Assembly: GCA_036511595.1 (NCBI GenBank)
Contig: DATCBY010000074.1
Coordinates: 62,001-126,000, forward strand
Source of the DNA: DASZQY01 sp036511595
GTDB taxonomy: Bacteria > Pseudomonadota > Alphaproteobacteria > Rhizobiales > Kaistiaceae
Length of the DNA: 64,000 bases
Reading direction: 5' to 3'
The notes under the pieces were generated by a model. It had not been told where the DNA came from, made no database searches, and saw only the letters and a program-made list of their open reading frames with translations. How positions within the stretch are numbered: the first letter of the stretch is position 1; each line of letters opens with the position of its first letter. The translations under genes and the position numbers were made by a program. This document shows, in pieces, positions 16,694 to 24,940 of this stretch.

Positions 16694-16723
16694 GGCTCGT
16701 CGCGCCACTATGCGCGACGAGCC
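16694..16723. repeat. Perfect 12-bp inverted repeat (hairpin)
   Basis: GGCTCGTCGCGC (16694-16705) is the exact reverse complement of GCGCGACGAGCC (16712-16723), separated by CACTAT. No T-run follows on either side, so it is not a classical terminator. It sits 51 nt before the TTG start of the EAL gene and could be a leader hairpin or a dimer-binding operator. Confidence 0.8.
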
Positions 16724-16774
16724 ACAGGGGGCTTTCACAGTCTTCGGGTCGCCGTAGCCACGGGAAGCAATCTC

Positions 16775-18535
16775 TTGCGCGACACTGACGAAGGTCTATC
16801 GCGGGCCGCGCCGCTCGTCTCCGGCGGCGTCGGCCGCGAGCAAGCCGTGGCGACGGACGAGATCCTGACCGCGGTGGGCGAGGTCGTCTACGAGTGGACG
16901 ATTGGCGATGATAGCATCCGGTGGGGTGTCAACGCGTTTGAAGTGTTCGGCATCGAATCGGCTGGCATCTCCAGCGGGCACAGCTTTGCGACCCTGCTTG
17001 ATTCCGCCAGCCTCACCAGTCGTCATGACACGGTATTGAACGGTTTGCCGTGCGACAACGGAGCGGGTGTTTCCTACGAGGTGCAATACGCGCTGCTGCC
17101 GGATGGCGCAGGCAGCGAGCGACGTTTGATCGTCGAGGACGTCGGGCGCTGGTATGCTGACGGTAGCGGACGACCGGCGCGCGCGCGGGGCGTCGTGCGT
17201 ATCATCAACGATCGTCACGAGCGCGAGCAGCGGTTGGCGTTCCTGTCACGCTATGACGAACTCACCGGCTATTTCAATCGTCAGCATCTGTTGACGACGC
17301 TTGGCGGGGCGCTTGAGGAAACCAAGCATTCCCGCGCCTCGATCGCCTTTCTCATAGTCGCCATCGATAATTTTCGCGCGATCAATGAAGCGTACGGATT
17401 CGAGACCGCAGATCAGGTTTTTGTAGCTGCGGCGCGCCGGATAAAGGCGCAGCTTCGCGACGGCGACGCGGTCGGGCGCTACTCCGGCAACAAGCTCGGC
17501 ATCGTGCTCATGAACTGCGATGAGGCCGACATGCACGCGGCCGCCGAGCGATTCCATGCGGCGGTGCGCAAGGGCGTCATCACGGCGGAATCGAGTTCGG
17601 TAGCGGTGACGGTGTCGATTGGCGGCGTCGGCCTGCCGCGCCACGGCAGGACGGTGAACGAAGCGCTGGCGCGCGCGCAGGAAAGTCTGCATCGAGCGCG
17701 AAGGCGCGGGTATGGACGCTTCGTTGCCTATGCCCCATCGCTGGGCCGCGAGGCTCAACGACGCAGCAATGCGTCGCTTTCGTCCGAGATGGTGGCCGCA
17801 TTGGACAATAATCGGCTGCGCCTCTTCTTTCAGCCCGTGATCGATCTGACGACCCGCGCAACTTCCTTTCACGAAGCGCTGTTGAGGCTCGAGCGCGCCA
17901 ACGGCACGTTTACGCCGGCCTCCGATTTCATCGAGCTTTGCGAGCAACTGGGCCTCATTCGCCTGATCGACAATTACACCCTCGGTCGCGCGCTGGAGAC
18001 GCTGGAGGCGTTCCCGAACGCGCGTCTTTCGCTGAACGTGTCGGGTGAAACGGTCGGCGACGCTGAATGGCTGTCGCGTCTGGCGGCGGCTGTGCTCCGG
18101 CGGTCGGACCTCGCCGGGCGCCTGATCGTGGAGATCACGGAGACGGCGGTCATTCGCTATCTGGAAGAGGCAGCTCACTTCGTGGCGACCATCCACGATC
18201 TCGGCTGCCTTGTGGCGATAGATGATTTCGGCGCCGGTTTCTCCTCGTTCCGTCATTTGCGCACGCTGGACGTCGACATGGTCAAGATTGCCGGCGCCTT
18301 CATCGAGAACCTGCCGCGCAGCCGCGACGACCAGGCCTTCGTGAAGGCGCTGACGGAACTCGCACGCGCCTTCGATATCCAGGTGGTCGCCGAGTGGGTG
18401 CAGGACGAAGAAACCGTCGCGATGCTGGCCGCTTTCGGCGTGCACATGATCCAGGGCGCGCTGTCCGGCGCCGCAACGCCCCAGTGGGCGTTGGCCGGAC
18501 CGGCCATTGCTAACGCGGTGCGCAAGACCGGTTAA
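16775..18535 (+). CDS. c-di-GMP phosphodiesterase: PAS-like, degenerate GGDEF, intact EAL
   Basis: A 586-residue cytoplasmic protein with a PAS-like N-terminus (about residues 25-150), a GGDEF-type domain (155-320) and an EAL domain (335-575). The GGDEF signature is replaced by SGNKL (237-241), so cyclase activity is not expected. The EAL site looks complete: E367 in EALLR, N421, E453, the D483-D484 pair in DDFGAGFSS, K504, E540 and Q560. It should hydrolyse c-di-GMP, perhaps with GTP bound to the GGDEF fold as an activator (inference). The start is TTG 16775 with GGGAAG upstream, and a strong hairpin lies in the leader. Confidence 0.85.
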   Translation: MRDTDEGLSRAAPLVSGGVGREQAVATDEILTAVGEVVYEWTIGDDSIRWGVNAFEVFGIESAGISSGHSFATLLDSASLTSRHDTVLNGLPCDNGAGVSYEVQYALLPDGAGSERRLIVEDVGRWYADGSGRPARARGVVRIINDRHEREQRLAFLSRYDELTGYFNRQHLLTTLGGALEETKHSRASIAFLIVAIDNFRAINEAYGFETADQVFVAAARRIKAQLRDGDAVGRYSGNKLGIVLMNCDEADMHAAAERFHAAVRKGVITAESSSVAVTVSIGGVGLPRHGRTVNEALARAQESLHRARRRGYGRFVAYAPSLGREAQRRSNASLSSEMVAALDNNRLRLFFQPVIDLTTRATSFHEALLRLERANGTFTPASDFIELCEQLGLIRLIDNYTLGRALETLEAFPNARLSLNVSGETVGDAEWLSRLAAAVLRRSDLAGRLIVEITETAVIRYLEEAAHFVATIHDLGCLVAIDDFGAGFSSFRHLRTLDVDMVKIAGAFIENLPRSRDDQAFVKALTELARAFDIQVVAEWVQDEETVAMLAAFGVHMIQGALSGAATPQWALAGPAIANAVRKTG

Positions 18536-18557
18536 GCCGCCGCCCGCAGATCGTCGC

Positions 18558-19172
18558 TTATTTCTTGTCGGACAACTTGTTGAGGCGGGTCTGCATTTCG
18601 TCGAGTTGGCGCTTCAATGCGTCGATGTCGCCGCCGCCTTCCGGCTTGCTGGCGGTAGCGGGTGCCTCGCGCGGCGAAGTTCCGGCGGCACCTTTGCCAA
18701 AGGGCAGGAACATGTGCATCGCCTGCTCGAACATCTCGGTGTTGCGGCGAACCTGATCGTTGATCGCGTCGAGGGCGCCCGGTCCGAAGGCGCCCGGTGT
18801 GAAGGCCCCCGGCCCGAAGGCGTTGGTCATCTGGCCGCGCAGCTTGTCCTGGTCACGAACCAGCGAGTCGATCGAGAAATCGAGATAGGTCGGAATGAGA
18901 TTCTGGATCGAGTCGCCGTAAAAGCGAATGAGCTGGCGGAGAAAGGTTATTGGCAGCAGGTTCTGCCCCTTGTTCTCCTGCTCGAAGATAATCTGGGTAA
19001 GCACTGTTCGGGTAATGTCGTCGCCGGACTTCGCGTCGACTACCGTAAAATCCTCGCCGGTCTTGACCATCTCAGCAAGGTCTTCGAGCGTGACGTAGGT
19101 CGACGTTCCGGTGTTGTATAGCCGCCGGTTGGCGTACTTTTTGATCGTTATTGGCTCGTTGTCCTTGGCCAT
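18558..19172 (-). CDS. phaR: Polyhydroxyalkanoate synthesis repressor PhaR
   Basis: PhaR represses PHB granule genes and is released when it binds nascent PHB. The 204-residue protein begins with the conserved DNA-binding segment ITIKKYANRRLYNTGTSTYV. EDLAEMVKTGEDFTVVDAKS and ITRTVLTQIIFEQE follow. The middle contains a GPGAF-type repeat (FGPGAFTPGAFGPGAL), and the C-terminus is a coiled coil (DIDALKRQLDEMQTRLNKL). It is transcribed divergently from phaA. The frame is open far upstream, but conservation begins at this ATG. Confidence 0.94.
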   Translation of the reverse strand: MAKDNEPITIKKYANRRLYNTGTSTYVTLEDLAEMVKTGEDFTVVDAKSGDDITRTVLTQIIFEQENKGQNLLPITFLRQLIRFYGDSIQNLIPTYLDFSIDSLVRDQDKLRGQMTNAFGPGAFTPGAFGPGALDAINDQVRRNTEMFEQAMHMFLPFGKGAAGTSPREAPATASKPEGGGDIDALKRQLDEMQTRLNKLSDKK

Positions 19173-19317
19173 TTTGCTTTCCGTTGCCAGTCTGCCTTCT
19201 CCCGTCCGACCAATTTTCTCATGGCCGGTATTCTTTTTTGCCGACCCACGATACGGGCTTTCTTTGAACGGCGCCAATATATTGTGCGTTGCGATGATTG
19301 CTACCGCGCCGCAGCGA

Positions 19318-19347
19318 TTGACATGGTTAGCGACGCCTGTCTGTAGT
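19318..19347 (+). promoter_or_regulatory. phaA: Candidate sigma-70 promoter of phaA
   Basis: TTGACA (19318-19323) is a perfect -35 and TGTAGT (19342-19347) a partial -10 at 18-bp spacing. The predicted start is about 25 nt before the phaA ATG, which has GGAG at 19370-19373. This is a match by eye only. Confidence 0.4.
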
Positions 19348-19379
19348 TCGGGCGCCAGCGGAAACACTCGGAGTGCCTC

Positions 19380-20558
19380 ATGCCTGCCAACGATATTGTC
19401 ATCGCTGCAGCTGCGCGAACCGCAGTGGGAGCGTTCAACGGCGTATTTGGCAGTGTGCCAGCGCACGTGCTGGGCGCGGCTGCTATCGGCGCGGTCCTCA
19501 AGCAGGCGGGCGTTGCGCCGGCGGAGGTCGACGAGGTAATCCTGGGACAGATTCTCACTGCTGCCGAGGGTCAGAATCCCGCGCGGCAGGCATCGATGGC
19601 CGCCGGGCTGCCGAAGGAGACGACGGCGTGGGGTCTTAACCAGCTCTGCGGCTCGGGGTTGCGGGCGGTCGCCCTCGGCATGCAGCAGATCGCCAACGGA
19701 GACGCTGGCATCATTATCGCCGGCGGTCAGGAGTCCATGTCGATGGCGCCGCACGCAGCACACCTGCGCAACGGCACCAAGATGGGTGATCTGGCAATGG
19801 TCGACACGATGATGAAGGACGGTCTCGTCGATGCCTTCCACGGTTATGCCATGGGCGTCACCGCCGAAAACGTCGCTCGTGAATTCCAGATTACCCGGCA
19901 GCAGCAGGACGAGTTTGCCGTCGCGTCGCAGAACAAGGCGGAGGCGGCGCAGAAAGCCGGCAGGTTCAAGGACGAAATCGTGCCGGTGACGATCAAGGGG
20001 CGCAAGGGCGACACGATCGTCGATCAGGACGAATACATCCGGCCCGGTACCACGATGGAAACGGTTGGCAAGCTCCGTCCCGCTTTTCAAAAGGATGGCA
20101 CGGTCACGGCTGGCAATGCTTCCGGCATCAACGATGGGGCGGCGGCGGTCGTGCTGATGACCGCGGCGGAAGCGCAGCGGCGCGGCCTGAGGCCGCTGGC
20201 GCGCATTGTGTCGTGGGCGACGGCCGGTGTCGATCCGGCGCTGATGGGAACCGGACCGATTCCATCATCCCGCAAGGCGCTGAAGAAGGCCGGATGGTCC
20301 GTGGGGGAACTCGATCTCATCGAGGCCAACGAAGCTTTTGCCGCGCAAGCGTGTGCCGTCAACAAGGACATGGGCTGGGACGCGGCGAAGGTAAACGTCA
20401 ACGGCGGTGCCATCGCTATCGGTCATCCGATCGGCGCCTCTGGCGCGCGCGTGCTGGTGACGCTCCTCCACGAGATGGCGCGCCGCGACGCCCACAAGGG
20501 GCTCGCCACGCTGTGTATCGGCGGCGGCATGGGCGTTGCCATGTGCGTTGAGCGCTAG
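19380..20558 (+). CDS. phaA: Acetyl-CoA acetyltransferase (beta-ketothiolase) PhaA
   Basis: PhaA condenses two acetyl-CoA into acetoacetyl-CoA, the first step of PHB synthesis. The 392-residue thiolase has the acyl-accepting Cys in NQLCGSGLRAV (near residue 88), GGQESMSMAPH, the NEAFAAQ segment, the His of GHPIGASGARV and the C-terminal Cys of CIGGGMGVA. Length and motifs are those of biosynthetic tetrameric thiolases. It is followed 175 nt later by phaB and diverges from phaR, the usual regulator of this pathway. Confidence 0.96.
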   Translation: MPANDIVIAAAARTAVGAFNGVFGSVPAHVLGAAAIGAVLKQAGVAPAEVDEVILGQILTAAEGQNPARQASMAAGLPKETTAWGLNQLCGSGLRAVALGMQQIANGDAGIIIAGGQESMSMAPHAAHLRNGTKMGDLAMVDTMMKDGLVDAFHGYAMGVTAENVAREFQITRQQQDEFAVASQNKAEAAQKAGRFKDEIVPVTIKGRKGDTIVDQDEYIRPGTTMETVGKLRPAFQKDGTVTAGNASGINDGAAAVVLMTAAEAQRRGLRPLARIVSWATAGVDPALMGTGPIPSSRKALKKAGWSVGELDLIEANEAFAAQACAVNKDMGWDAAKVNVNGGAIAIGHPIGASGARVLVTLLHEMARRDAHKGLATLCIGGGMGVAMCVER

Positions 20559-20608
20559 TCGCACGGCGCATCGCTTCCTCGGAAATGATTCCTGGCCAAG
20601 TCCCGGGG

Positions 20609-20642
20609 ATTTTTTCATGCACTGCAGCATTCGTGAAAAAAT
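20609..20642. repeat. 34-bp palindrome with TGC-rich core between phaA and phaB
   Basis: ATTTTTTCA (20609-20617) is the exact reverse complement of TGAAAAAAT (20634-20642). Between them lies TGCACTGCAGCATTCG, including TGCACTGCAGCA. TGC/GCA-rich sequences of the CTGC-GCAG type are reported PhaR operators in other alphaproteobacteria. It could equally be a weak phaA terminator. The position, 92 nt before phaB, would suit an operator. Confidence 0.55.
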
Positions 20643-20733
20643 TCGCAACAGCGAATGCGCTCGCGCTTCCGCCGCGGCGGACGGCGTGATTTGATCAGCG
20701 AACCATAAAAACAAAATTCGGGAAGGAAGCATC

Positions 20734-21459
20734 ATGGCGAGAGTCGCCGTCGTCACGGGAGGAACGCGCGGCATCGGCGCTGCGATTGCCAAGGCCCTCA
20801 AAACGTCCGGTGCGACCGTAGCTGCGGTATACTTTGGCAACGATGCGGCGGCGGAAAAATTCAAGGCTGAAACCGGCATTGCCGTCTATCGCTGGGATGT
20901 CGGCGACGCCGTGGCGTGCGCGTCCGGTGTCGCAAAGATCGCTGCGGATTTGGGTCCAATCGACATCCTCGTCAACAACGCCGGAATTACCCGCGACTCA
21001 ATGTTCCACCGCATGAGCTTCGATCAGTGGTCGGCGGTCCTGCGGACCAACCTCGACTCCATGTTCGCCATGACGCGGCCGGTGATCGAAGGCATGCGCG
21101 AACGCAACCACGGGCGCATCATCTGCATCTCCTCGATCAACGGCCAGAAAGGACAGATGGGCCAGGCGAACTATGCGGCCGCGAAAGCGGGCGTCATCGG
21201 TTTCGCCAAAACTCTCGCCCAGGAAAACGCCAGAAAGGGCATCACGGTCAACGCGATCTGCCCCGGCTATACCGACACCGATATGGTCGCCGGCGTGCCG
21301 GAAAAAGTGCTTGAATCGATTGTCGCGCAGATACCCGTCGGCAGGCTCGGCAAAGCGGACGAGATTGCCTCGTTGGTCGTCTATCTGGTTTCCGACGCGG
21401 CCGCTTTCATGACGGGATCGGTGCTGAGCGCCAACGGCGGCCAATACATGTCCGGCTAG
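20734..21459 (+). CDS. phaB: Acetoacetyl-CoA reductase PhaB
   Basis: PhaB reduces acetoacetyl-CoA to (R)-3-hydroxybutyryl-CoA with NADPH, the second step of PHB synthesis. The 241-residue SDR has the cofactor motif TGGTRGIG, NNAGITRDSMFHRM, catalytic Ser in SSINGQKGQ and YAAAK. The segments NAICPGYTDTDMV and the final SANGGQYM are typical of PhaB. GGAAGG lies 6-11 nt before the ATG. The polymerase gene phaC is not in this window. Confidence 0.96.
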   Translation: MARVAVVTGGTRGIGAAIAKALKTSGATVAAVYFGNDAAAEKFKAETGIAVYRWDVGDAVACASGVAKIAADLGPIDILVNNAGITRDSMFHRMSFDQWSAVLRTNLDSMFAMTRPVIEGMRERNHGRIICISSINGQKGQMGQANYAAAKAGVIGFAKTLAQENARKGITVNAICPGYTDTDMVAGVPEKVLESIVAQIPVGRLGKADEIASLVVYLVSDAAAFMTGSVLSANGGQYMSG

Positions 21460-21481
21460 CTCGCGCTGGCCCGAAGCGCGG

Positions 21482-23125
21482 CTATTCTTCCGTCCGATTG
21501 CGATTGTACGAAGCGATGATGCGCTGGATCTGATCGCCGATGTCGTTGCTGTCGGCGTTTTCCTCAGGTTCGGGCTCAGGCTCGGGTTCCGGGACCTGTC
21601 GCGGGCGGGGAGCGGGCGACGAGCGCTCAGGCAAGCGCGCCGTGCCTGACTGGCGCTGTCTAGCCGGTGGTTCGCGCGGTGGCCGTTCGTCGTCGTTTGA
21701 ATCCTCGACAAGGACGTCCACCGCCTCGGCGATCGCCGCCAGGATGGAATTCTCGAGCGCGGCGGACGAGGCCTGCGTTGGAGCCGTGTCCGCGGCCGCT
21801 TCCGCGGCTGTGGGGGGTGCCGCTGGCGCGGGCAAAGCCGCAGCGGGCGGCGCCGGCTTAGCCGGAACCGCCGGCCGGCTGCCATTCTTGAACTTCGCCG
21901 AGGCTGCGATGCGCGCGGCAATAACGGCTTTGGCTTCCTCCCGCGCCGCCGGGGAGGGCGATGATTTCATGGGGTGCGTCCGGGCGGCTCCCAATTTAGG
22001 CAGATCAACCGGCTTGACTGTCGGTGGCTTCGCCGAGGCGGTCGGCCGGGCCGGCGGCTTGGCTTTTTCCGGAGGCCGGGTGACAGCCTTTGCGACCTCC
22101 CGCTCGATGGTCTCCGCGATCTTTGCCTTGGTTTCGGCCGAAGGGGCGGAGGTGCTGGCGGGGGACTGCGACGGAGGCGCCAGTCGCGGCACGATCGGCG
22201 CCGAATGGCTCGAGAACCAGGCGCTCAGCAACTGCTCCTCGCGGGGGGCCAGTCCGATGCCGGCGTTGGTGATGAGGTAGCGCGCCTGCTCGCGGAAGAC
22301 CTCGGCTAGTCCCTCGGGCGTATCGCCGGTCGAAAATACGTGTCCTTTCAGGGCAAGTCCCTTGACGATGAAAACAACCTGACGCCGCGTGACGGTGCGA
22401 CCAGACGCCATCATGCGATCGGCAACGTTCTTTGCTGTCGTCTGGAAATGGTAGCCGTTCGCGGCAATCTCCTCGGTCAACTGCCGGAAGAGTTCGGCAA
22501 AGGTCTTCGGCGAGAAGAGCGGAATACTGGTGGCGGCGTGGATGCGGCGCGCGAAGGCTTCGATTTCTGCCCGTTCGCCGCCCCCGGAAGGAGCGCGGAT
22601 CTCGGCCAGCGCCGTTTCCTCACCCGTCAGGAAGCGGGCAAAATCGGCGCCGGCCAGGTGTGCGTCGGCAAGCGACTTGTCGTTTTCCGGGGTCGTCGCA
22701 TCGACAAAGATAGTGGTCCGCCGGTTGGAGGCTTTCAACCGCGTCAGGAGCGGCGCAAGGTCCATGGCAGTACTCAGCAGGATGAACTCCCTATAGCCCT
22801 CGGGCCGGGTCAGTGCCTCGATGGTGTCCATCGCCATATGCAGGTCGGCGGAGCCGCGGGCGGCGCCATCGGCGATATCGACGACGTCGAACCCGGCTGC
22901 CGCCAGTCCATCCCGCTGTTTGCCCCGGACGCTCGGGCCGGCATAGCAGCGCTTGACGCTGATGTGCCGCCGAACCCCTTCCGGTCCAATCAGGCGCCCG
23001 GATTCGATGGCGCCCAGCCACGCTGCCGCGCGGTCTGCCAGACGCGTCTCGCCAGCCACCGCGGCGAGGCTACGCTGAAGGCTCTCGTAGTCGACGAGAA
23101 GCACACTGCTGATCGGTTCCGCCAT
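21482..23125 (-). CDS. NYN/PIN-like domain protein with long disordered tail
   Basis: A protein of about 547 residues. The first 170 residues form a NYN (LabA-like) PIN-fold domain of the type seen in ribonucleases: LLVDYESLQ, RGSADLHMAMDTIEAL and ILLSTAMDLAPLLTRLK. In the last motif the usual S-G-D-x-D-F is S-T-A-M-D-L, so one acidic ligand is missing. A winged-helix-like middle follows (AELFRQLTEEIAANGYHF, VTRRQVVFIVKGLALKGHVF). About 220 Pro/Ala-rich residues follow, including PEPEPEPEPEE, then a short C-terminal helix (IGDQIQRIIASYNRN). The start ATG 23125 sits 5 nt after GGGGAG. RNA binding or cleavage is inference. Confidence 0.72.
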   Translation of the reverse strand: MAEPISSVLLVDYESLQRSLAAVAGETRLADRAAAWLGAIESGRLIGPEGVRRHISVKRCYAGPSVRGKQRDGLAAAGFDVVDIADGAARGSADLHMAMDTIEALTRPEGYREFILLSTAMDLAPLLTRLKASNRRTTIFVDATTPENDKSLADAHLAGADFARFLTGEETALAEIRAPSGGGERAEIEAFARRIHAATSIPLFSPKTFAELFRQLTEEIAANGYHFQTTAKNVADRMMASGRTVTRRQVVFIVKGLALKGHVFSTGDTPEGLAEVFREQARYLITNAGIGLAPREEQLLSAWFSSHSAPIVPRLAPPSQSPASTSAPSAETKAKIAETIEREVAKAVTRPPEKAKPPARPTASAKPPTVKPVDLPKLGAARTHPMKSSPSPAAREEAKAVIAARIAASAKFKNGSRPAVPAKPAPPAAALPAPAAPPTAAEAAADTAPTQASSAALENSILAAIAEAVDVLVEDSNDDERPPREPPARQRQSGTARLPERSSPAPRPRQVPEPEPEPEPEENADSNDIGDQIQRIIASYNRNRTEE

Positions 23126-23353
23126 CATTCTCCCCGGAGCGATGCGCGCGCCCGGCACGATTTTCCCTAAGTTCGGAGTAGCTTATGCCCTGCCGTGGCC
23201 TGTGGTCCACTCTCTTTGCGGCATTTCGGTCGGCACGGTTGATGTTTGTCGGGCGGGCGTTTCAAGTTGACGCAGGAGATGTTTAATTCCGGCAGGCCGG
23301 CGACTTTTCGCGCCCGCGATCGCCACGCCCCATCCTTCCGGATAGGTGAGAGC

Positions 23354-24076
23354 ATGCGGCTGACCGACTTCAAGGTTCTTGCCTTTGATTGCTACGGCAC
23401 GCTGATCGACTGGGAAAGCGGCATGATCGCCGCCCTCAAGCCGCTGACCTCGCGGGTTGGCACTAGCTTGTCGCGAGACGAGGTGCTGGAAGCGCATGCG
23501 CGCCATGAATCGGCACAGCAGGCGTCGACGCCGAGCCGGCTGTACAGCGAACTGCTGGCGGTCGTTTACAAACGCCTGGCGGAGGAGTGGGGCGTGCCGG
23601 CCTCCTGGGAGGATTGCATCGCCTACGGGAAGTCCATCAAGGACTGGCCGGCCTTCGAAGATTCGGCCACCGCGCTCCAGTACCTCAAGCGGTTCTACAA
23701 GCTCGTCATTCTGTCGAACGTGGACAACGCCAGCTTCGCCTTCAGCAACGGACGGCTACAGGTTGATTTTGACGCCATCTACACCGCCGAGGACATAGGC
23801 TCCTACAAGCCGGACGCCCGCAACTTCGAATACATGCTGACGAAGCTGGACGGCTTGGGCGTGGCGAAATCGGACATTCTGCATACCGCCGAAAGCCTCT
23901 TTCACGATCATGTGCCGGCCAATCGGGTCGGCCTTGCGTCATGCTGGATTCATCGGCGACACGACCGGCAGGGTTTTGGCGCGACGGCCAACCCCGGAGC
24001 AATGCCGAAGTTTGACTTTCGTTTCACCAGCATGGCGGCGCTTGCCAAGCAGCACGCTGAGGAAGCGCGCGACTGA
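23354..24076 (+). CDS. HAD-superfamily haloacid dehalogenase type II-like hydrolase
   Basis: A 240-residue protein with the HAD motifs in order: nucleophile Asp in LAFDCYGTLIDWE, Ser in LVILSNVDNASF and Lys in IGSYKPDARNFEY. The acidic motif IV, usually an Asp pair in dehalogenases, is less clear, with LHTAESLFHDHVPAN in its place. This resembles 2-haloacid dehalogenase-like proteins, which in many genomes act on unknown phosphate or halide substrates. ATG 23354 follows GGTGAG. It is followed convergently by gloB with a 9-nt gap. Confidence 0.82.
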   Translation: MRLTDFKVLAFDCYGTLIDWESGMIAALKPLTSRVGTSLSRDEVLEAHARHESAQQASTPSRLYSELLAVVYKRLAEEWGVPASWEDCIAYGKSIKDWPAFEDSATALQYLKRFYKLVILSNVDNASFAFSNGRLQVDFDAIYTAEDIGSYKPDARNFEYMLTKLDGLGVAKSDILHTAESLFHDHVPANRVGLASCWIHRRHDRQGFGATANPGAMPKFDFRFTSMAALAKQHAEEARD

Positions 24077-24085
24077 CGCCCGCGG

Positions 24086-24856
24086 CTATTTGAAGCTGTC
24101 CTTCCGGCGGCGAATTTCACCAAAGACCGCCGCCGCCTGGGCATCCTTCAAGCCGAGACGGGCGCGAATGCCGGGATCGTCGAGGCGCAGGAACGGGTTG
24201 GTGCGCTTCTCCAGGCCGATAGCGGTCGGCAGTGACGCCTTCCCGGCAGCGCGGAGCTTTTTCACCTCGGCGGCGCGGGCCAACAGGTCGGCATTGTCGG
24301 GTTCGATAGTGAGAGCGAAGCGAATATTCGCCTCGGTGTACTCGTGGCCGCAGTAGACGGCGGTTTCGTCGGGAAGCGCCATCAGTTTTTCGAGCGATGA
24401 CCACATCATCTCCATCGTCCCCTCGATCACCCGGCCGCAACCCACCGCGAACAGAGTGTCGCCGACGAAGGCGGTCGTGGCGGAGGGCAGGAAATAGGTG
24501 ACATGCCCCAGAGTGTGGCCCGGCGTGTCGATCACCTCGATAGCGACGCCGCCGAACATGATTTTGTCGCCACCTTTTACGGTCTTGTCGATGCCCGGAA
24601 CCTTGCTCGCTTCGGCCGCCGGGCCGGTAATCGCGCACCCATAGGCGGCCTTCAGCGCTTGGTTGGCCTCGACGTGGTCGAAATGGTGGTGGGTGACGAA
24701 GATGTGATGCAGCCGCCAGCCCTTTTCCTTCAGCCGGGCGACGATCGGCGCCTCTTCCGGCGCATCGATTGACGCGGTTAGCCCGCTGTCGGGGTCGTGG
24801 ATGAGCACGCCGAAATTGTCCGTGCGGCAGGGAAATTGTTCGATGACCAGTGCCAT
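24086..24856 (-). CDS. gloB: Hydroxyacylglutathione hydrolase (glyoxalase II)
   Basis: GloB hydrolyses S-lactoylglutathione to lactate and glutathione, completing methylglyoxal detoxification. The 256-residue metallo-beta-lactamase-fold protein has the dinuclear metal motif THHHFDH, TPGHTLGH, FVGDTLFAVGCGR and YCGHEYTEANIRFA. The C-terminal KRTNPFLR glutathione-binding segment is present. ATG 24856 is chosen from family length; the open frame upstream is noncoding. It diverges from a methyltransferase gene with an 84-nt gap, an arrangement common in alphaproteobacteria. Confidence 0.94.
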   Translation of the reverse strand: MALVIEQFPCRTDNFGVLIHDPDSGLTASIDAPEEAPIVARLKEKGWRLHHIFVTHHHFDHVEANQALKAAYGCAITGPAAEASKVPGIDKTVKGGDKIMFGGVAIEVIDTPGHTLGHVTYFLPSATTAFVGDTLFAVGCGRVIEGTMEMMWSSLEKLMALPDETAVYCGHEYTEANIRFALTIEPDNADLLARAAEVKKLRAAGKASLPTAIGLEKRTNPFLRLDDPGIRARLGLKDAQAAAVFGEIRRRKDSFK

Positions 24857-24940
24857 GGCCGCTCCCGCGGTTTGTCGCGATGGTGACTTGCTAGCACTGG
24901 TGGTCGCCGCCTGCCACCGGTGTGATGTACTCTCCGGCGC

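Noticed and set aside
20609..20642. Standard Rho-independent terminator for phaA
   Set aside because: The arms are A/T pairs with no GC-rich stem next to a terminal T-run, so it is a poor intrinsic terminator, although weak termination is not excluded.
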